From positions 1 through 54,129 of the forward strand of contig NZ_JACHZF010000024.1 in assembly GCF_014193375.1 (NCBI RefSeq): 54,129 nucleotides of DNA, written 5' to 3'. Position 1 is the first letter of the stretch; every line of letters begins with the position of its first letter. Below the pieces are notes generated by a model. It was given only the letters and a program-made list of their open reading frames with translations. It made no database searches and was not told the origin of the DNA. The position numbers and the translations under genes are program-made. Source of the stretch: Halomonas campaniensis (GTDB lineage Bacteria > Pseudomonadota > Gammaproteobacteria > Pseudomonadales > Halomonadaceae). Shown here piece after piece: positions 18,717-26,228 of this stretch.

Positions 18717-21434
18717 TCACACCCGTGGAGCGCCCCGCCCACGCCGCCTGAACAGGGCCTTTTCCAGCTCCACCAGGGCGAAGAGGATGACGCCGAAGGC
18801 CAGGATGCTGGCCCACTCCTTCACGCCGAGGGGGGCGGTGCCGAACAGGAGCTGCAGCGGCGCCGAGTAGGTGAAGAGCGCCTGCAGGACCACCAGCCCG
18901 CCCACGGCGAACAGCACCGCCCGGCTGCCCAGCAGGCCGGCGCGGTTCCAGGCGGGCTCGAGGATGTAGCGGCTGTTGAAGAGGTAGGCGATCTCGCCCA
19001 TCACCAAAGCATTGATCGCCACGGTTCGGGCGAGCTCGATCTCCACGCCCTGCCGCTCCATCCACAGGAAGTGGCCGAAGGTCCCCGCCAGCAGCAGCAG
19101 CGAGACGAAGCCCGCGCGCCAGACCAGGAAGCCCGACAGGATCGGCGCACCAGGGTCGCGCGGGCGTCGGCGCATGACCCCGGGCTCGGCGGGTTCGAAG
19201 GCCAGGGCCAGGCTCAGGGTCACGGCGGTGACCATGTTCACCCACAGCACCTGGGCCGGCAGCAGCGGCAGGGTCATGCCCAGGAGCACGGCGGCCATGA
19301 TGGTCAGCGCCTCGCCGCCGCTGGTGGGCAGGATGTAGAGGATCGCCTTGCGCAGGTTGTCGTAGACGGTGCGGCCCTCCTCCACCGCATGGGCGATGGA
19401 GGCGAAGTTATCGTCGGCCAGCACCATGGCGGCCGCCTCACGGGCCGCCTCCGAGCCCTTGATCCCCATGGCGACGCCGACGTCGGCCCGCTTGAGGGCC
19501 GGGGCGTCGTTGACGCCGTCGCCGGTCATGGCCACCACCTGGCCGCCCGCCTGCAGGGCGCGCACCAGGCGCAGCTTGTGTTCCGGCGTGGCGCGGGCGA
19601 AGACGTCCACCTCACGCACCAGGGCCTCCAGTTCCCCGTCGGAGAGCGGTTCCAGGACATGCCCCGGCACGACCCCGCCCGCGGTGCGAATGCCGAGTTC
19701 GTCGGCAATGGCCCGGGCGGTCACCGCATGGTCGCCGGTGATCATCTTGACCACGATGCCGGCCTGCTGGCACTGCCTCACCGCGGCGATCGCCTCCTCC
19801 CGGGGCGGGTCGATGATCCCGCATACCGCCACCAGGGTCAGGCCACCCGCCTCGACGTCGGGGAAGGCCAGGGTGCGGCGCTCCTCGTCCATGGGCTTGA
19901 GGGCCACCGCCAGCAGCCGCTGGCCCCGGGCGGCGATGGCGTCCATGCGCTGCTCCCAGCGCGGACGGTCGAGGGGGCGGTCGCCATCGCGGGTGCGCTC
20001 GCGATCGCAGACGGCCAGCACCCGCTCGGGGGCACCCTTGAGGAAGAGCAGGCGCTGGCCTCCCTCGTGATGGTGGTGAAGGGTGACCATGAACTTGTAG
20101 AGGGATTCGAAGGGGATCACGTCATCACGGGGATAGTGTCGGGCGACCTCCCGGGCATCCAGGCCCGCCTTGAGCCCGGCGACCACCAGCGCGCCCTCGG
20201 TGGGGTCGCCCTCGAGGTGCCAGCCACCGTCACGCCGCTGGAGCTCGGCATCGTTGCACAGCAGGATGGCGCGCAGCGCCTCGGCCAGCACCGGGTGCTG
20301 CTCGAGCGCCACCTCCTCGCCGGCATGGTGGATGCCGCCATGGGGCGCGTAGCCCACGCCGCTGACCTCGTAGCTCTCCTCGGCGGTGAGCAGGGTCTTC
20401 ACGGTCATCTCGTTGCGGGTCAGGGTGCCGGTCTTATCGGTGCAGATGGTGGTAACCGAGCCCAGGGTCTCCACCGCCGGCAGGCGGCGGATGATGGCGT
20501 TGCGCACCGCCATGCGCTGCACGCCGATGGCCAGGGTGATGGTCATGATCGCCGGCAGGCCCTCGGGAATGGCCGCCACCGCCAGGCTCACGGCCGCCAG
20601 GAAGGTCTCCAGCAGGTCGTAGTGGCGCCCCCAGTAGCCGAAGGCGAAGGTCATTCCCGCCAGCACCACGATGGCCCCCGACAGCCAGCGCCCGAAGGTG
20701 GCGATTTCGCGCAGCAGCGGCGTCGTCAGGGTCTCCACCTCGCCGAGCAGCGTGGAGATGCGCCCGATCTCGGTAGCCGCGCCGGTGCCCACCACCACGC
20801 CGCGCCCCTGTCCGAAGGCGACCAGGGTGCCGGAGAAGGCCATGCCGCGGCGGTCGCCCAGGTCGGCATCGGCGTCCACGGCGTCGATCTGCTTGTCCAC
20901 GGCCACCGATTCGCCGGTGAGCATCGCCTCGTCGAGTCGCAGGTTGTGACAGCGCAGCAGCCGCAGGTCGGCGGGCACCCGGTCCCCGGCCTGCAGGAAT
21001 ACCAGGTCGCCCGGCACCAGCTGCTCGGCGGGCACGGTGCGCCGCTGGCCGTCGCGCAGCACCAGCGCCTTGGGGGAGAGCATGCCGCGGATCGCCTCCA
21101 GGGCCTGCTCTGCCTTGCCCTCCTGGAGGAAGCCGACGATGGCATTGATCACCACCACGCCGAGGATCACCCCGGTGTCGACCCAGTGCTGCAGCAGGGC
21201 CGTGCCCAGCGCGGCGGCCAGCAGCACATAGATGAGCACGTTGTGGAACTGGCGCAGGAAACGCCGCAGCGGACCGCTGCGCGGCGGTGCCGGCAGGCGA
21301 TTCTCGCCATGGCGCGCCAGCCGCTCGGCCACCTGCTCACCGCTCAGGCCCTGTTCCGAGGCCGCCAGTTCGGCGAGCACCTCGTCGGGCTCCCGGCTAT
21401 GCCAGGGAGTGGCGCTGGACGATGCACCTCTCAT
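18717..21434 (-). CDS. P2-type cation-transporting ATPase
   Basis: 905 aa inner-membrane ion pump of the SERCA/PMR1-like superfamily. It has an N-terminal cation-ATPase domain, the TGES actuator motif (MLTGESVAVDK), PEGLP in membrane helix 4, the phosphorylation motif DKTGTLT, KGAPERVL in the nucleotide domain, and TGDGVNDAPALK. Helix 5 keeps the GGEAL glutamate. Helix 6 reads NMVTAVTLSLAL, whereas SERCA-type Ca pumps have NLVTDG, so the Ca-ligand Asp is replaced by Ala. A Ca2+ role is therefore doubtful; Na+, K+ or another ion is possible. ATG 21434 is the start; the frame stays open to 22142 only because it shadows the opposite-strand gene. Confidence 0.93.
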   Translation of the reverse strand: MRGASSSATPWHSREPDEVLAELAASEQGLSGEQVAERLARHGENRLPAPPRSGPLRRFLRQFHNVLIYVLLAAALGTALLQHWVDTGVILGVVVINAIVGFLQEGKAEQALEAIRGMLSPKALVLRDGQRRTVPAEQLVPGDLVFLQAGDRVPADLRLLRCHNLRLDEAMLTGESVAVDKQIDAVDADADLGDRRGMAFSGTLVAFGQGRGVVVGTGAATEIGRISTLLGEVETLTTPLLREIATFGRWLSGAIVVLAGMTFAFGYWGRHYDLLETFLAAVSLAVAAIPEGLPAIMTITLAIGVQRMAVRNAIIRRLPAVETLGSVTTICTDKTGTLTRNEMTVKTLLTAEESYEVSGVGYAPHGGIHHAGEEVALEQHPVLAEALRAILLCNDAELQRRDGGWHLEGDPTEGALVVAGLKAGLDAREVARHYPRDDVIPFESLYKFMVTLHHHHEGGQRLLFLKGAPERVLAVCDRERTRDGDRPLDRPRWEQRMDAIAARGQRLLAVALKPMDEERRTLAFPDVEAGGLTLVAVCGIIDPPREEAIAAVRQCQQAGIVVKMITGDHAVTARAIADELGIRTAGGVVPGHVLEPLSDGELEALVREVDVFARATPEHKLRLVRALQAGGQVVAMTGDGVNDAPALKRADVGVAMGIKGSEAAREAAAMVLADDNFASIAHAVEEGRTVYDNLRKAILYILPTSGGEALTIMAAVLLGMTLPLLPAQVLWVNMVTAVTLSLALAFEPAEPGVMRRRPRDPGAPILSGFLVWRAGFVSLLLLAGTFGHFLWMERQGVEIELARTVAINALVMGEIAYLFNSRYILEPAWNRAGLLGSRAVLFAVGGLVVLQALFTYSAPLQLLFGTAPLGVKEWASILAFGVILFALVELEKALFRRRGRGAPRV

Positions 21435-21657
21435 GCCGAGGCCCCCCGCGGCGCCTCGTGGCGCGCATCCGGCTTCGTCCCGCAACGCGGCTGCTTCATG
21501 GTGTCTGTCGCCTCCTGCCAGCCTCTTCCGGGCCTGCCCTCGCCCTCGGCTCCCTTCGCTTTTCGCACACTCCCGTCCGGCCAGACAAGCCGGCTTGCCG
21601 AAAAACCCCGCCTTCGCGCATGCTGCATCCTGCCAGCCACTCGCCAGGAGAGATCCC
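21435..21657. other. divergent promoter region
   Basis: A 223-base gap between the divergent ATPase and dehydrogenase genes. It must hold promoters for both. An AGGAG ribosome binding site precedes ATG 21658. I see no hairpin or repeat I would defend. Confidence 0.4.
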
Positions 21658-22539
21658 ATGCCCCACCCCCGCCTCGGCTTCATCGGCATCGGCCTGATGG
21701 GCGCCCCCATGACCCGCCGCCTGCTGGAGGCCGGCTTCCACGTGACCGTCTGGAACCGCAGCCAGGACAAGGCCGAGGCACTGGGCCGGGCCGGCGCCCG
21801 GGTGGCCGCCACCCTCGGCGACCTGGTGGCGAGCGTGGACCTGGTGATGCTCTGCCTGGCCAATACCGAGGTGGTGGAGAGCGTGGTGTTCGGCGAAGGC
21901 GGCGTGGCAGAGCACGGCCGCCGCGGCCAGACGCTGATCGATTTCTCCAGCAGCGACCCGGCGGCCACCCGCGACTTCGCCCGTCGACTCGAGGAGCGCT
22001 GCGGCATGGGCTGGATCGACTGTCCGGTCTCCGGCGGGGTGGCCGGCGCCGAGGCCGGCAGCCTGGTGATGATGGCCGGCGGCAAGGCGGCCGATATCGA
22101 CGCCATCCGCCCACTGCTGGCACCGCTCGCCGCCCGGGTCACCCACCTGGGCCCGGTGGGCGCGGGTCAGGTCACCAAGGTGTGCAACCAGATGGTGGTG
22201 GGCTGTCAGGCCGCGGTGCTCGCCGAGATGGTGGCGCTGGCCGAGGCCAGCGGCGTGGAGGCCACCCGGCTCGTCGAGGCGCTCTCCGGCGGCTTCGCGG
22301 ACTCGAAGCCCTTCCAGATCCTCACCCCGCGCATGGCGGCGAGCGACTTCGCCGACCCGCCCTGGCACCTGCGCACCCTGCTCAAGGACCTGGACATGGC
22401 GGTGGCCCAGAGCCGGCGCAGCGGCAGCGCCACACCCATGAGCTCCCTGGCCGCCCAGCTGATGCGCGCCCATGCCACCCGCGGCCACGCCGAGCACGAC
22501 CCGGCGATCCTGGTGGAGGCGTATCGCCCCCGAATCTGA
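21658..22539 (+). CDS. 3-hydroxyisobutyrate dehydrogenase-like NAD(P) oxidoreductase
   Basis: 293 aa beta-hydroxyacid dehydrogenase. The N-terminal Rossmann motif GFIGIGLMGAPM binds the dinucleotide; CPVSGGVAGAEAGSL is the substrate-binding block; the catalytic Lys lies in GQVTKVCNQMVVG; and KDLDMAVAQSRR is the helical-domain signature. Members oxidise 3-hydroxyisobutyrate, tartronate semialdehyde or related acids (or reduce the semialdehydes), and the exact substrate cannot be told here. ATG 21658 has AGGAG seven bases upstream. The gene is alone, divergent from the P-type ATPase. Confidence 0.93.
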   Translation: MPHPRLGFIGIGLMGAPMTRRLLEAGFHVTVWNRSQDKAEALGRAGARVAATLGDLVASVDLVMLCLANTEVVESVVFGEGGVAEHGRRGQTLIDFSSSDPAATRDFARRLEERCGMGWIDCPVSGGVAGAEAGSLVMMAGGKAADIDAIRPLLAPLAARVTHLGPVGAGQVTKVCNQMVVGCQAAVLAEMVALAEASGVEATRLVEALSGGFADSKPFQILTPRMAASDFADPPWHLRTLLKDLDMAVAQSRRSGSATPMSSLAAQLMRAHATRGHAEHDPAILVEAYRPRI

Positions 22540-22551
22540 AACACACAATAC

Positions 22552-22579
22552 TTCAGACTGAATGACGGCTTCCCGGAAG
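22552..22579. promoter_or_regulatory. two short dyads before brnT, candidate antitoxin operator
   Basis: TTCAG-A-CTGAA and CTTCC-C-GGAAG are two perfect 5-bp inverted repeats with single-base centres, lying back to back. They precede a TATATT -10-like hexamer at 22591-22596, nine bases before the toxin ATG. BrnTA operons are known to be autorepressed by the antitoxin complex; these dyads are the natural candidate sites. Confidence 0.45.
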
Positions 22580-22604
22580 AGTAAAAAAGGTATATTTTCC
22601 ACTC

Positions 22605-22871
22605 ATGACCAACTTCGAGTTCGACCCTCGAAAAAGCGAGGCGAATCGGGATAAGCACGGCATAGACTTTGTCGAGGCGCAGCGGCTCTGGCAGGACCCC
22701 GACCTGCTCGAGATTCCGGCAAAGTCGACTGATGAGCCTCGCTTCGTGGTCATCGGAAGGATTGGTGTGAAACACTGGTCCGGCATCATCACCTACCGCG
22801 GTGCGCGAATACGCCTTATCTCTGTCAGGCGGGCCCGCAGCAGAGAGATTGAACTCTATGAAAGCGACTGA
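22605..22871 (+). CDS. brnT: BrnT family toxin
   Basis: 88 aa ribonuclease toxin of a type II toxin-antitoxin system. The N-terminal FEFDPRKSEANRDKHGIDF and the DEPRFVVIGR and ISVRRARSREIELYE blocks are typical of the BrnT family (RelE-like fold). Known members cleave RNA and block translation when freed from BrnA. The only start is ATG 22605, without a ribosome binding site; if the TATATT at 22591 is the -10, the mRNA would be nearly leaderless. Its end overlaps the antitoxin ATG by 14 bases, giving coupled translation. Base composition is distinctly less GC-rich than the neighbours, a sign of transfer. Confidence 0.9.
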   Translation: MTNFEFDPRKSEANRDKHGIDFVEAQRLWQDPDLLEIPAKSTDEPRFVVIGRIGVKHWSGIITYRGARIRLISVRRARSREIELYESD

Positions 22872-23088
22872 ACTCGACAAGCGCTTCGATGAAGGTGACG
22901 ACATCACTGAAGAGCTGGACCTGGACAACGCCAGGCGCCCCCTCAGGAAACAAAAGCGTGTCAACGTCGACTTCCCCACCTGGATGATCGACTCCCTTGA
23001 CCGAGAGGCAGCTCGGCTGGGAGTGACGCGACAGTCGATCATCAAGATCTGGCTAGCCGAGAGGCTCGAACAGCATCACCCGCATTGA
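22858..23088 (+). CDS. brnA: BrnA family antitoxin
   Basis: 76 aa. The N-terminal acidic half (DEGDDITEELDLDNAR) should wrap the toxin; the C-terminal half (KRVNVDFPTWMIDSLDREAARLG, shortened) is a ribbon-helix-helix DNA-binding domain ending in SIIKIWLAERLE. The order toxin then antitoxin and the 14-base overlap are standard for BrnTA. The frame opens earlier at 22801, but ATG 22858 is the family start. It probably represses the operon with BrnT. The three codons after its stop, and the rest of the frame to 23196, encode a short-chain dehydrogenase tail, so the module sits against a gene remnant. Confidence 0.88.
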   Translation: MKATELDKRFDEGDDITEELDLDNARRPLRKQKRVNVDFPTWMIDSLDREAARLGVTRQSIIKIWLAERLEQHHPH

Positions 23089-23196
23089 CCCACCGCCATA
23101 GCGGCCTTTCTGCTCTCCGAGAAGGCGGGCTTCATCACCGGCCAGAACCTGGTGGTGGACGGCGGCATGACCCGCAGGATGATCTACGCGCAGTGA
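23089..23196 (+). pseudogene. 3' remnant of a short-chain dehydrogenase gene
   Basis: In the same frame as brnA and directly after its stop codon, 35 codons translate to a typical SDR C-terminus: [21 protein letters not shown] then GM, ending TAG-free at TGA 23194. SDR proteins of about 250 residues end this way, so some 215 codons are missing and there is no start codon. The remainder of the gene is not anywhere upstream in this window. It is most simply explained as an SDR gene truncated when the toxin-antitoxin module arrived or by an associated deletion. Confidence 0.8.
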
Positions 23197-23282
23197 GGCG
23201 GCGGGATTTGTCGCCATCGCCGCCCTTCCGTACACTTGTTCGGATATCTCCTTTCCTGACGATCTGTCGAGGCACACACTCC

Positions 23283-24137
23283 ATGGCGTTTGATTCCACC
23301 TCCACCTACGTGGCCACCGAGGCCCTGAAGCAGGCGGTCAACGCCGCCGTCACCCTGGAGCGCCCGCTGCTGATCAAGGGCGAGCCGGGCACCGGCAAGA
23401 CCCTGCTGGCCGAGGAGCTGGCGGCCTCCCTGGGCACGCGGCTGATCACCTGGCACATCAAGTCCTCCACCAAGGCCGCCCAGGGGCTCTACGAGTACGA
23501 CGCGGTGAGCCGCCTGCGCGACTCCCAGCTGGGCGTGGAGGGGGTGGAGAACGTCGCCAACTACATCAGGCCCGGCAAGCTGTGGGAGGCCTTCAGCGCC
23601 AGCGAGCGGGTGGTGCTGCTCATCGACGAGATCGACAAGGCGGACATCGAGTTCCCCAACGACCTGCTCCAGGAGCTGGATCGCATGGAGTTCCATGTCT
23701 ACGAGACCGGCGAGACCATTCGCGCCCGGCACCGCCCGATCATCGTGATCACCTCCAACAACGAGAAGGAGCTGCCCGACGCCTTCCTGCGCCGCTGCTT
23801 CTTCCACTACATCGAGTTCCCCGACCGCGAGACCATGCAGGCCATCGTCGACGTACACTTCCCCGAGATCGCCCCGAAGCTGGTGGGCGAGGCCCTGGAG
23901 GTGTTCTTCGAGCTGCGCCAGGCGCCGGGGCTCAGGAAGAAGCCCTCCACCTCGGAGCTGGTGGACTGGCTGAAGCTGCTGATGAGCGACGAGCTCGCCC
24001 GGGAGGCGCTCTACCAGCGCGACCCGGTGAAGGCGATCCCGCCGCTTGCCGGGGCGCTGGTGAAGAACGAGCAGGATACGCAGCTGCTGGAGCGACTCGC
24101 CTTCATGCTCCGCCGCCAAGGTAACCAGAGGCGCTGA
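23283..24137 (+). CDS. MoxR-type AAA+ ATPase
   Basis: 284 aa. Walker A GEPGTGKTLLAEELA, Walker B VVLLIDEIDKAD, sensor 1 VITSNNEKELPDAFLRRC with the arginine finger, and a C-terminal lid. This is the MoxR/CoxD subfamily, chaperone-like ATPases that act with a von Willebrand factor A (VWA) partner to insert metals or mature enzyme complexes. ATG 23283 is the first in frame after the gap that holds the SDR remnant. It is three bases from the VWA gene, so the two form an operon. The client enzyme is unknown since no CO dehydrogenase or similar gene is in the window. Confidence 0.93.
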   Translation: MAFDSTSTYVATEALKQAVNAAVTLERPLLIKGEPGTGKTLLAEELAASLGTRLITWHIKSSTKAAQGLYEYDAVSRLRDSQLGVEGVENVANYIRPGKLWEAFSASERVVLLIDEIDKADIEFPNDLLQELDRMEFHVYETGETIRARHRPIIVITSNNEKELPDAFLRRCFFHYIEFPDRETMQAIVDVHFPEIAPKLVGEALEVFFELRQAPGLRKKPSTSELVDWLKLLMSDELAREALYQRDPVKAIPPLAGALVKNEQDTQLLERLAFMLRRQGNQRR

Positions 24138-24140
24138 TCG

Positions 24141-25331
24141 ATGTTCATCGGCCTGTTCGAGACCCTGAAGCGTGCCGGGGTGCCGGTATCGCTGCGCGAG
24201 CTGCTCGACCTGCACGCGGTGGTGGAGCGTGGCGTGGTGTTCGCCGACATGGAGGCCTTCTACCGGCTGGCGCGCACCGTGATGGTCAAGGATGAGCGCC
24301 ACTTCGACCGCTTCGATCGCGCCTTCGCCGCCTGGTTCGAGGGGCTCGAGAACCTGGATGCCGCCATCGAGGCGCTGATTCCCGACGACTGGCTGCGCCG
24401 GGAGTTCGAGAAGCAGCTCTCCGAGGAGGAGAAGGCGCAGATCGAATCCCTGGGCGGGCTGGAGAAACTGATCGAGACCTTCAAGCAGCGCCTCGAGGAG
24501 CAGAAGGAGCGCCACGCCGGCGGCAACAAGTGGATCGGCACCGGCGGCACCAGTCCCTTCGGCGCCTACGGCTACAACCCCGAGGGCATCCGCATCGGCC
24601 AGGAGGGCTCCCGCCATCGCCGGGCGGTGAAGGTGTGGGACGAGCGGCGCTTCCGCGACTATGACGACTCCCTGGAACTGGGCACCCGCAACATCAAGAT
24701 GGCGCTGCGCCGGCTGAGGAAGTTTGCCCGCCAGGGGGCGGCGGAGGAGTTCGACGTCGACGCCACCATCCGCGAGACCGCTCGCGATGCCGGCCTGCTC
24801 AACGTGCAGATGCGCCCGGAGCGCCACAACGCGGTGAAGGTGCTGCTGCTGCTCGACGTGGGAGGCTCCATGGACGACCACATCCGCACCTGCGAGGAGC
24901 TCTTCTCGGCGGCGCGCTCGGAGTTCAAGCACCTGGAGGCCTACTACTTCCATAACTGCCTCTATGAGGGGCTGTGGCGCAGCAATTCCCAAGACCAGGC
25001 AAGGCGCCTCAATGAGCGCATCCCGACCCTGGACGTACTGCATACCTATGGCGATGACTACCAGGTGGTGATCGTCGGCGACGCCGCCATGTCGCCGTAC
25101 GAGATCACCCACCCCGGCGGCAGCGTCGAGCACTTCAACGACGAGGCCGGCGCGGTGTGGCTCAGTCGCCTTGCGGACAAGTTCCCGCGCCTGGCCTGGC
25201 TCAACCCCATGCCGCGCCGCGCCTGGGACACCACCCACTCCACCCGGCTGATCCGCCAGTTGATCGACGACCGGATGTACCCCATGACCCTGGAGGGGCT
25301 GGAGAGCGCCATGCGCGAGCTGGCGAGGTAG
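24141..25331 (+). CDS. VWA domain protein, CoxE-like
   Basis: 396 aa partner of the MoxR-type ATPase. The N-terminal two-thirds is helical and charged, with a central Gly-rich segment (GTGGTSPFGAYGYNPEG). The C-terminal VWA fold carries a MIDAS-like motif (LLLDVGGSMDDH) and the YYFHNCLYEGLW block typical of the CoxE branch. MoxR/VWA pairs are thought to remodel or activate metalloenzyme complexes. ATG 24141 follows three bases after the upstream stop. No third gene of the operon is apparent; the next 255 bases hold two dyads and a MITE-like element. Confidence 0.9.
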   Translation: MFIGLFETLKRAGVPVSLRELLDLHAVVERGVVFADMEAFYRLARTVMVKDERHFDRFDRAFAAWFEGLENLDAAIEALIPDDWLRREFEKQLSEEEKAQIESLGGLEKLIETFKQRLEEQKERHAGGNKWIGTGGTSPFGAYGYNPEGIRIGQEGSRHRRAVKVWDERRFRDYDDSLELGTRNIKMALRRLRKFARQGAAEEFDVDATIRETARDAGLLNVQMRPERHNAVKVLLLLDVGGSMDDHIRTCEELFSAARSEFKHLEAYYFHNCLYEGLWRSNSQDQARRLNERIPTLDVLHTYGDDYQVVIVGDAAMSPYEITHPGGSVEHFNDEAGAVWLSRLADKFPRLAWLNPMPRRAWDTTHSTRLIRQLIDDRMYPMTLEGLESAMRELAR

Positions 25332-25359
25332 CCCCGGGCACCGGAGGCCGGCAGACCAC

Positions 25360-25407
25360 AATAACCTTTCATGGTTATTTAATGGCAAAATAACCCTAAA
25401 GGGCTAT
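25360..25407. promoter_or_regulatory. tandem ATAACC dyads, candidate operator of satD
   Basis: AATAACC-TTTCAT-GGTTATT (25360-25379, perfect 7-bp arms) is followed 29 bp on, centre to centre, by ATAACCC-TAAA-GGGCTAT (25390-25407, six of seven arm pairs). The block is AT-rich in a GC-rich background. It looks like a double repressor or activator site, and the downstream gene (satD) encodes a protein with its own C-terminal helix-turn-helix, so autoregulation is possible. Confidence 0.5.
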
Positions 25408-25411
25408 CATT

Positions 25412-25557
25412 AAGGAAGCGCTGAACAAATCGACGAGCGAGATGAAGCGCAAGGCGCCCGGAGCACAGGAACCGGAGCATATGGGGTATATGTGAGGATT
25501 CCACGCACCGCGCAACGCAGCGATTCGCTCGCGCAGGCATTTGTGCAGTGTTTCCTT
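25412..25557. mobile_element. 146-bp MITE-like element with 19-bp terminal inverted repeats
   Basis: The ends AAGGAAGCGCTGAACAAAT and the complement of the right end (AAGGAAACACTGCACAAAT) match at 16 of 19 positions. No protein is encoded. The inside has a second inverted pair (GAGCGA near 25435; TCGCTC near 25525) and a CATAT-N5-ATATG dyad. If the ends are GGAA...TTCC, the flanks are TTAA and TTGA, a possible imperfect 4-bp target duplication. It separates the double operator from satD. Confidence 0.65.
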
Positions 25558-25586
25558 GACGCATCCTCCCGGCCTGCGAGACCAAC

Positions 25587-26228
25587 ATGCCCCGTACCCT
25601 GGCGGTCATCACCGGCGATATCATCGACTCACGCCGCATCCAGCCGGCCGAGGCGCTCTCTCGTGCGCTGGACGCCGCCCTCGAGGGACTCACCGAGCGC
25701 TTCGGGGCCTGCACGTCCCGCTATCGCGGCGACGGCTTCCAGCTGGCCCTGGCCCCGCAGCATGCCATGGAGGCGGCCGTGCTGCTGCGGGCCTCGCTGA
25801 TTCGCCACTCGAGCCGCGAGCAGCGGTGGGACGCCCGGCTGGCCGTGGCGGTCGGCCCGGCCGATGGCTGGACTCCCCGCCAGGGCATCGCCGAGGCCAA
25901 CGCGCCTCCCTTCGTCGCCTCGGGACTGGCCCTGGATGCCCTGCCGGAAGACCAGCACCTGGTGCTGAACCCGGGAGCCCCCCCGTCAGGCTGCCTGGCC
26001 CTGCTGGTCCGCTACCTGGACGAGATGGTCGAGGGGTGGACGCCGGCGGCGGCAGAGGTGGTGGCCCAGATGCTGTGCCATGCTGATTCGCAGCAGGCGC
26101 TGGCGACTCGCCTGGGTATCAGCCAGCCCGCCGTCCACAAGCGCCTGCGCACTGCTCGCTGGCCCCTCCTGCAGGAGACCCTGGCCTACCTGCGCCACCG
26201 CCTCACGGACGAGGAGCCCGCCCCATGA
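25587..26228 (+). CDS. SatD family protein with C-terminal helix-turn-helix
   Basis: 213 aa. The N-terminal MPRTLAVITGDIIDSRRI and the YRGDGFQLAL block are typical of SatD-like proteins, whose fold resembles nucleotide-cyclase or GGDEF-like cores; activity is unproven. The C-terminal 60 residues carry a helix-turn-helix (LATRLGISQPAVHKRLR) and probably bind DNA. It overlaps the DUF3307 gene by ATGA, so the two act together. The MITE ends 29 bases before ATG 25587, which has only a weak ribosome binding site (GAGA), so the element may alter its expression. Function in this lineage is unknown. Confidence 0.85.
   Translation: MPRTLAVITGDIIDSRRIQPAEALSRALDAALEGLTERFGACTSRYRGDGFQLALAPQHAMEAAVLLRASLIRHSSREQRWDARLAVAVGPADGWTPRQGIAEANAPPFVASGLALDALPEDQHLVLNPGAPPSGCLALLVRYLDEMVEGWTPAAAEVVAQMLCHADSQQALATRLGISQPAVHKRLRTARWPLLQETLAYLRHRLTDEEPAP

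Noticed and set aside
18693..22565. A 1290-codon open frame on the plus strand
   Set aside because: It runs antisense to the P-type ATPase, whose motifs are unmistakable, and then through the dehydrogenase gene in another frame. It has no domain and the Gln/His/Arg-rich composition typical of an antisense shadow at high GC.
23089..23196. Treating the SDR tail as an extension of BrnA by stop-codon readthrough
   Set aside because: BrnA already has full family length at its stop codon, and the added segment is a clear SDR C-terminus unrelated to antitoxins.
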